Assembly: GCA_022560555.1 (NCBI GenBank)
Contig: JADFSZ010000063.1
Coordinates: 1 to 8,893, forward strand
Source: PVC group bacterium
GTDB taxonomy: Bacteria; GCA-001730085; JADFSZ01
DNA length: 8,893 bases
Direction of reading: 5' to 3'
Below the pieces are notes generated by a model. That model saw only the letters and a list, made by a program, of their open reading frames with translations. It was not told where the DNA came from and did no database searches. Position 1 is the first letter of the stretch; the number at the start of each line of letters is the position of its first letter. This document shows, piece by piece, positions 6,359 to 8,893 of the stretch. Both the position numbers and the translations under genes were made by a program.

Positions 6359-6370
6359 GTCTTTTGTGAT

Positions 6371-8893
6371 TTAGAGATCTGACCAATGCTCCCCCTCACT
6401 CACATGGACTACCAAGGGGACATCCAGGTGCACACATCCCTCCATTTCTGTCTTGATGACCTTTTTCGCCTTTTCGGCAAGGTTTTTCGGGCAGTTAAAT
6501 ATCAGTTCATCATGAATTTGAAGAAGCATACGAAAATCAAGACATTCCTGTTCTATTCGCCTGTCTATACGAATCATCGCCATTTTAATAATATCCGCCG
6601 CTGTTCCTTGAAGAGGAGCATTGATCGCCATACGCTCCACCCCGCTTTTTTGGCCCTGTTCATAAGTTTTTGTGAGCAGAACCGGACGACGGCGCCCATA
6701 AAGAGTTTCAACATACCCATTCTTTTTTGCGTCTTCCAATACCTTGCAAGTATAATTTTTAATGCCCTGATAATTCTCAAAATACCGGTCAATGAAATTT
6801 TTAGCTTCATTGAAGCTAATGTCCAGATCACGCGCAAGTCCATAGGTCCCCATGCCGTAAATAATTCCAAAATTGACGGTTTTAGCCACTCTTCTTTGGT
6901 CTCGTGTCACATCTCTTAAAGGACATTGGAAAAGAAGCATGGCCGTATGCGCATGAATATCCTCTCCTTCATAAAAAGCCTGACAAAGCTTAGGATCTCC
7001 TGAAAGGTGGGCTAAAATTCTTAATTCAATTTGAGAGTAATCCGCGGAAATAAGTATATCTTTAGAACTATGCGGGATAAATCCATATCGGATTTTTTCT
7101 CCGTAGACGGTCCGAACAGGAATATTCTGCAAATTAGGATCGCGGCTTGACAAGCGTCCTGTGGCTGTCCCTGTTTGCAGAAACGTTGTGTGGACATGAT
7201 GTGTTTTCGGGTCACACGATTCCATGAGAGGAATCACATAGGTGGAAACCAATTTTGATAAGTGCCGAAATTCCAGCATGAGTTTCGGCAGCTCATGCAT
7301 TCCGGCAAGCTTCTCCAACACATCCACATTCGTTGAATACCCGGTTTTAGTTTTTTTGATCACCGGAAGCTTTAATTTGTTAAACAATATTTCACTAAGC
7401 TGCTTGGGAGACTGAATGTTGAATTCTTGTCCGCTTTCTTTATATATGGATTTTTTCAGAGTGTTGAGCTCTTTTTGAAATTCCTTTTTCAGCCCTTGAA
7501 AATACGCGGGATCAATTTTGATTCCCTCAAGCTCCATTTTCGCAAGAATTTTTATGAGCGGCTTTTCGATATCATTCCACGTTCTCATTAACTTCATTCT
7601 CTCTATATCTTTTTCAATATGTTTATACGCTTCCGCCAAACCGCAGGCCTGTTGAGCCAAATCCTCTTCCCCGACAAAACCCATTCCTCTACGGCTTAAG
7701 AGTTGCGCCAACGTTGCGTTGGAAACCTCAGGATTGATCAAATAATCCAAAATCTTTAAATCTACGCATTCTCCGTTGATAGTGGTCTTAGACCTAAAAA
7801 ACATTTTTACGATCGACTTCAAATCGTAGCCAATCTTAAATATGTCCTGGGCCTCCAATATCTGAACAAACACTTCACAGGCCTCATCCGTTTTATTGTC
7901 AGGATCGATGGGAAAAGCATAGGCTTTTTTACCCCTATCTTCGGCACAACAAAGTAAGCGGGAAGATTCGTCATAAAAAAAACAGAGAGTCGTTTTTGAC
8001 TGAAGGATATTTCTTAAAAAAGCAAGCGTTTCCTTCTTGCTTTCCACCAGTAAGGTCGGTTTTGCCTGGCTTGAATTTGATGGTTTTAAGTTCTCCAGAT
8101 TTTTATATAGGCTGTAAAATTCATATTCCTTAAAGAGATTTTTTAAATCTTCGTTTTCACTTAAGGCCGGAGTGCGGCACAGTTCCCACTTGAAATCTAA
8201 TTTGACTTTGTCATCCAGTTTGATAAGTTGCTTCGCTTGTTTAAGAAGGGGAAGACTTTCTTTAATACTTGTTTTCAACTTTTCTTTTTTAATGGAATTG
8301 ACATTTTTCACCACCTGATCCACAGTGTCAAATTCGTCTAAAAGTTTTTGGGCCGTGATTTTACCTATTCCGGGCACGCCCGGGACCCCGTCAGCCGCGT
8401 CTCCGGTCAACGCTAAAAAATCAACAACCTGATCCGGCGTCAAATGGTACTCACTCTTTAAAACTTTCTCATCAATAATCTTGTCTTTTTGGTGAAGACT
8501 GACAATCCGAACGTGATCATTGATAAGCTGAAACATGTCCTTATCTCCTGTCAGGATAAAAACATCCATCCCTTTAGCTGTCCCCTTTTTGGCCAAAGTC
8601 GCGAGAACATCGTCCGCTTCAAATCCTGCCTTTTCAAAAACAGGGATACCAAAATTCTTAATCATGTTTTTAATGGGCTCCATTTGATGGACAAGATCAT
8701 CCGGCATGGGTTTGCGATGGGCCTTATATTCTTCAAAAACTTCATGACGGAAGGTTTTCTCGGGCCGGTCAAAACTCACGGCCAAAAAATCGGGTTTGTC
8801 CTCATGGATGATTTTTAGGAGCTTAACGGCAAATCCGTATAGTGCGTTCGTCGGCGTGCCATCGGAGCGTGCTAAATCTCTGATCGCGTAAAA
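6371..8893 (-). CDS. polA: DNA polymerase I (5' end cut by window edge)
   Basis: PolA fills gaps and removes RNA primers in replication and repair. The frame is open to the right edge: 840 residues are visible, starting FYAIRDLARSDGTPTNALYGF, and about 15-20 N-terminal residues are probably missing. A TTG at 8783-8785 is an internal leucine, not the start. The 5' nuclease domain shows GDKDMFQL (from 116) and GDAADGVPGVPGIG (164-177). The polymerase domain shows TGRLSSRDPNLQN (about 578-590), motif A with ADYSQIELR (D618), motif B RRVAKTVNFGIIYG (R667, K671, F675, Y679) and motif C HDE (794-796). The middle domain (about 277-440) has the exonuclease fold length but seems to lack its metal-binding acids: the first motif reads LCFFYDES and the second KIGYDLKS. 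Proofreading is therefore likely absent, as in several known PolA enzymes. It ends in TAA at 6371-6373. Confidence 0.97.
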   Translation of the reverse strand, partial: FYAIRDLARSDGTPTNALYGFAVKLLKIIHEDKPDFLAVSFDRPEKTFRHEVFEEYKAHRKPMPDDLVHQMEPIKNMIKNFGIPVFEKAGFEADDVLATLAKKGTAKGMDVFILTGDKDMFQLINDHVRIVSLHQKDKIIDEKVLKSEYHLTPDQVVDFLALTGDAADGVPGVPGIGKITAQKLLDEFDTVDQVVKNVNSIKKEKLKTSIKESLPLLKQAKQLIKLDDKVKLDFKWELCRTPALSENEDLKNLFKEYEFYSLYKNLENLKPSNSSQAKPTLLVESKKETLAFLRNILQSKTTLCFFYDESSRLLCCAEDRGKKAYAFPIDPDNKTDEACEVFVQILEAQDIFKIGYDLKSIVKMFFRSKTTINGECVDLKILDYLINPEVSNATLAQLLSRRGMGFVGEEDLAQQACGLAEAYKHIEKDIERMKLMRTWNDIEKPLIKILAKMELEGIKIDPAYFQGLKKEFQKELNTLKKSIYKESGQEFNIQSPKQLSEILFNKLKLPVIKKTKTGYSTNVDVLEKLAGMHELPKLMLEFRHLSKLVSTYVIPLMESCDPKTHHVHTTFLQTGTATGRLSSRDPNLQNIPVRTVYGEKIRYGFIPHSSKDILISADYSQIELRILAHLSGDPKLCQAFYEGEDIHAHTAMLLFQCPLRDVTRDQRRVAKTVNFGIIYGMGTYGLARDLDISFNEAKNFIDRYFENYQGIKNYTCKVLEDAKKNGYVETLYGRRRPVLLTKTYEQGQKSGVERMAINAPLQGTAADIIKMAMIRIDRRIEQECLDFRMLLQIHDELIFNCPKNLAEKAKKVIKTEMEGCVHLDVPLVVHVSEGEHWSDL

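Noticed and set aside
6386-6919. A 177-codon plus-strand frame opposite polA.
   Set aside because: It lies entirely over conserved polymerase motifs of polA on the other strand and has no family-like features or start signal; it is a shadow.

Overview
The window holds chromosomal housekeeping and envelope genes from a bacterium that makes lipopolysaccharide. A heptosyltransferase (waaF) and a lipid A flippase (msbA) imply an outer membrane, and a prepilin-type protein adds a surface or secretion component. No transposase, integrase, phage gene or CRISPR array is visible. Base composition looks moderate, with AT-rich gaps. The gene mix and order (polA-coaE-rho, a small zinc ribbon of the DUF5679 type, msbA, waaF) would suit an uncultured Gram-negative lineage such as Omnitrophota or a PVC relative. 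That placement is an inference with low confidence.

Layout: all protein genes lie on the minus strand, so transcription runs from the right edge to the left. From right to left: polA (5' end cut by the window edge); a 205-bp gap with a good sigma70-type promoter and a dyad-rich leader; coaE, whose frame is broken at a run of nine T's; rho, overlapping the end of coaE by 34 bp; a minor-pilin-like gene; a short gap with a 12-bp palindrome and a nine-base C/G run; a 46-residue zinc-ribbon gene ending in a clear intrinsic terminator; msbA; then, on the plus strand, a tRNA-Val(UAC) gene with its own near-consensus promoter; and finally waaF. Bases 1-138 are AT-rich with no supportable gene.

How the genes fit together: PolA repairs and fills DNA, CoaE makes the last step of coenzyme A, Rho ends transcription, and MsbA and WaaF build and export the LPS core-lipid A. 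The coaE-rho overlap suggests translational coupling, so the coaE frame break matters for both genes. The tRNA sits head-on inside the msbA-waaF unit. Any transcript joining those two genes would therefore be antisense to the tRNA.

Most striking point: the essential gene coaE can only be read full length if one extra base is gained, or the ribosome slips back one base, at a T9 run just after the P-loop. This is either a homopolymer sequencing error or a real slippage site. I found no other candidate for an undescribed system; most of the window is ordinary.
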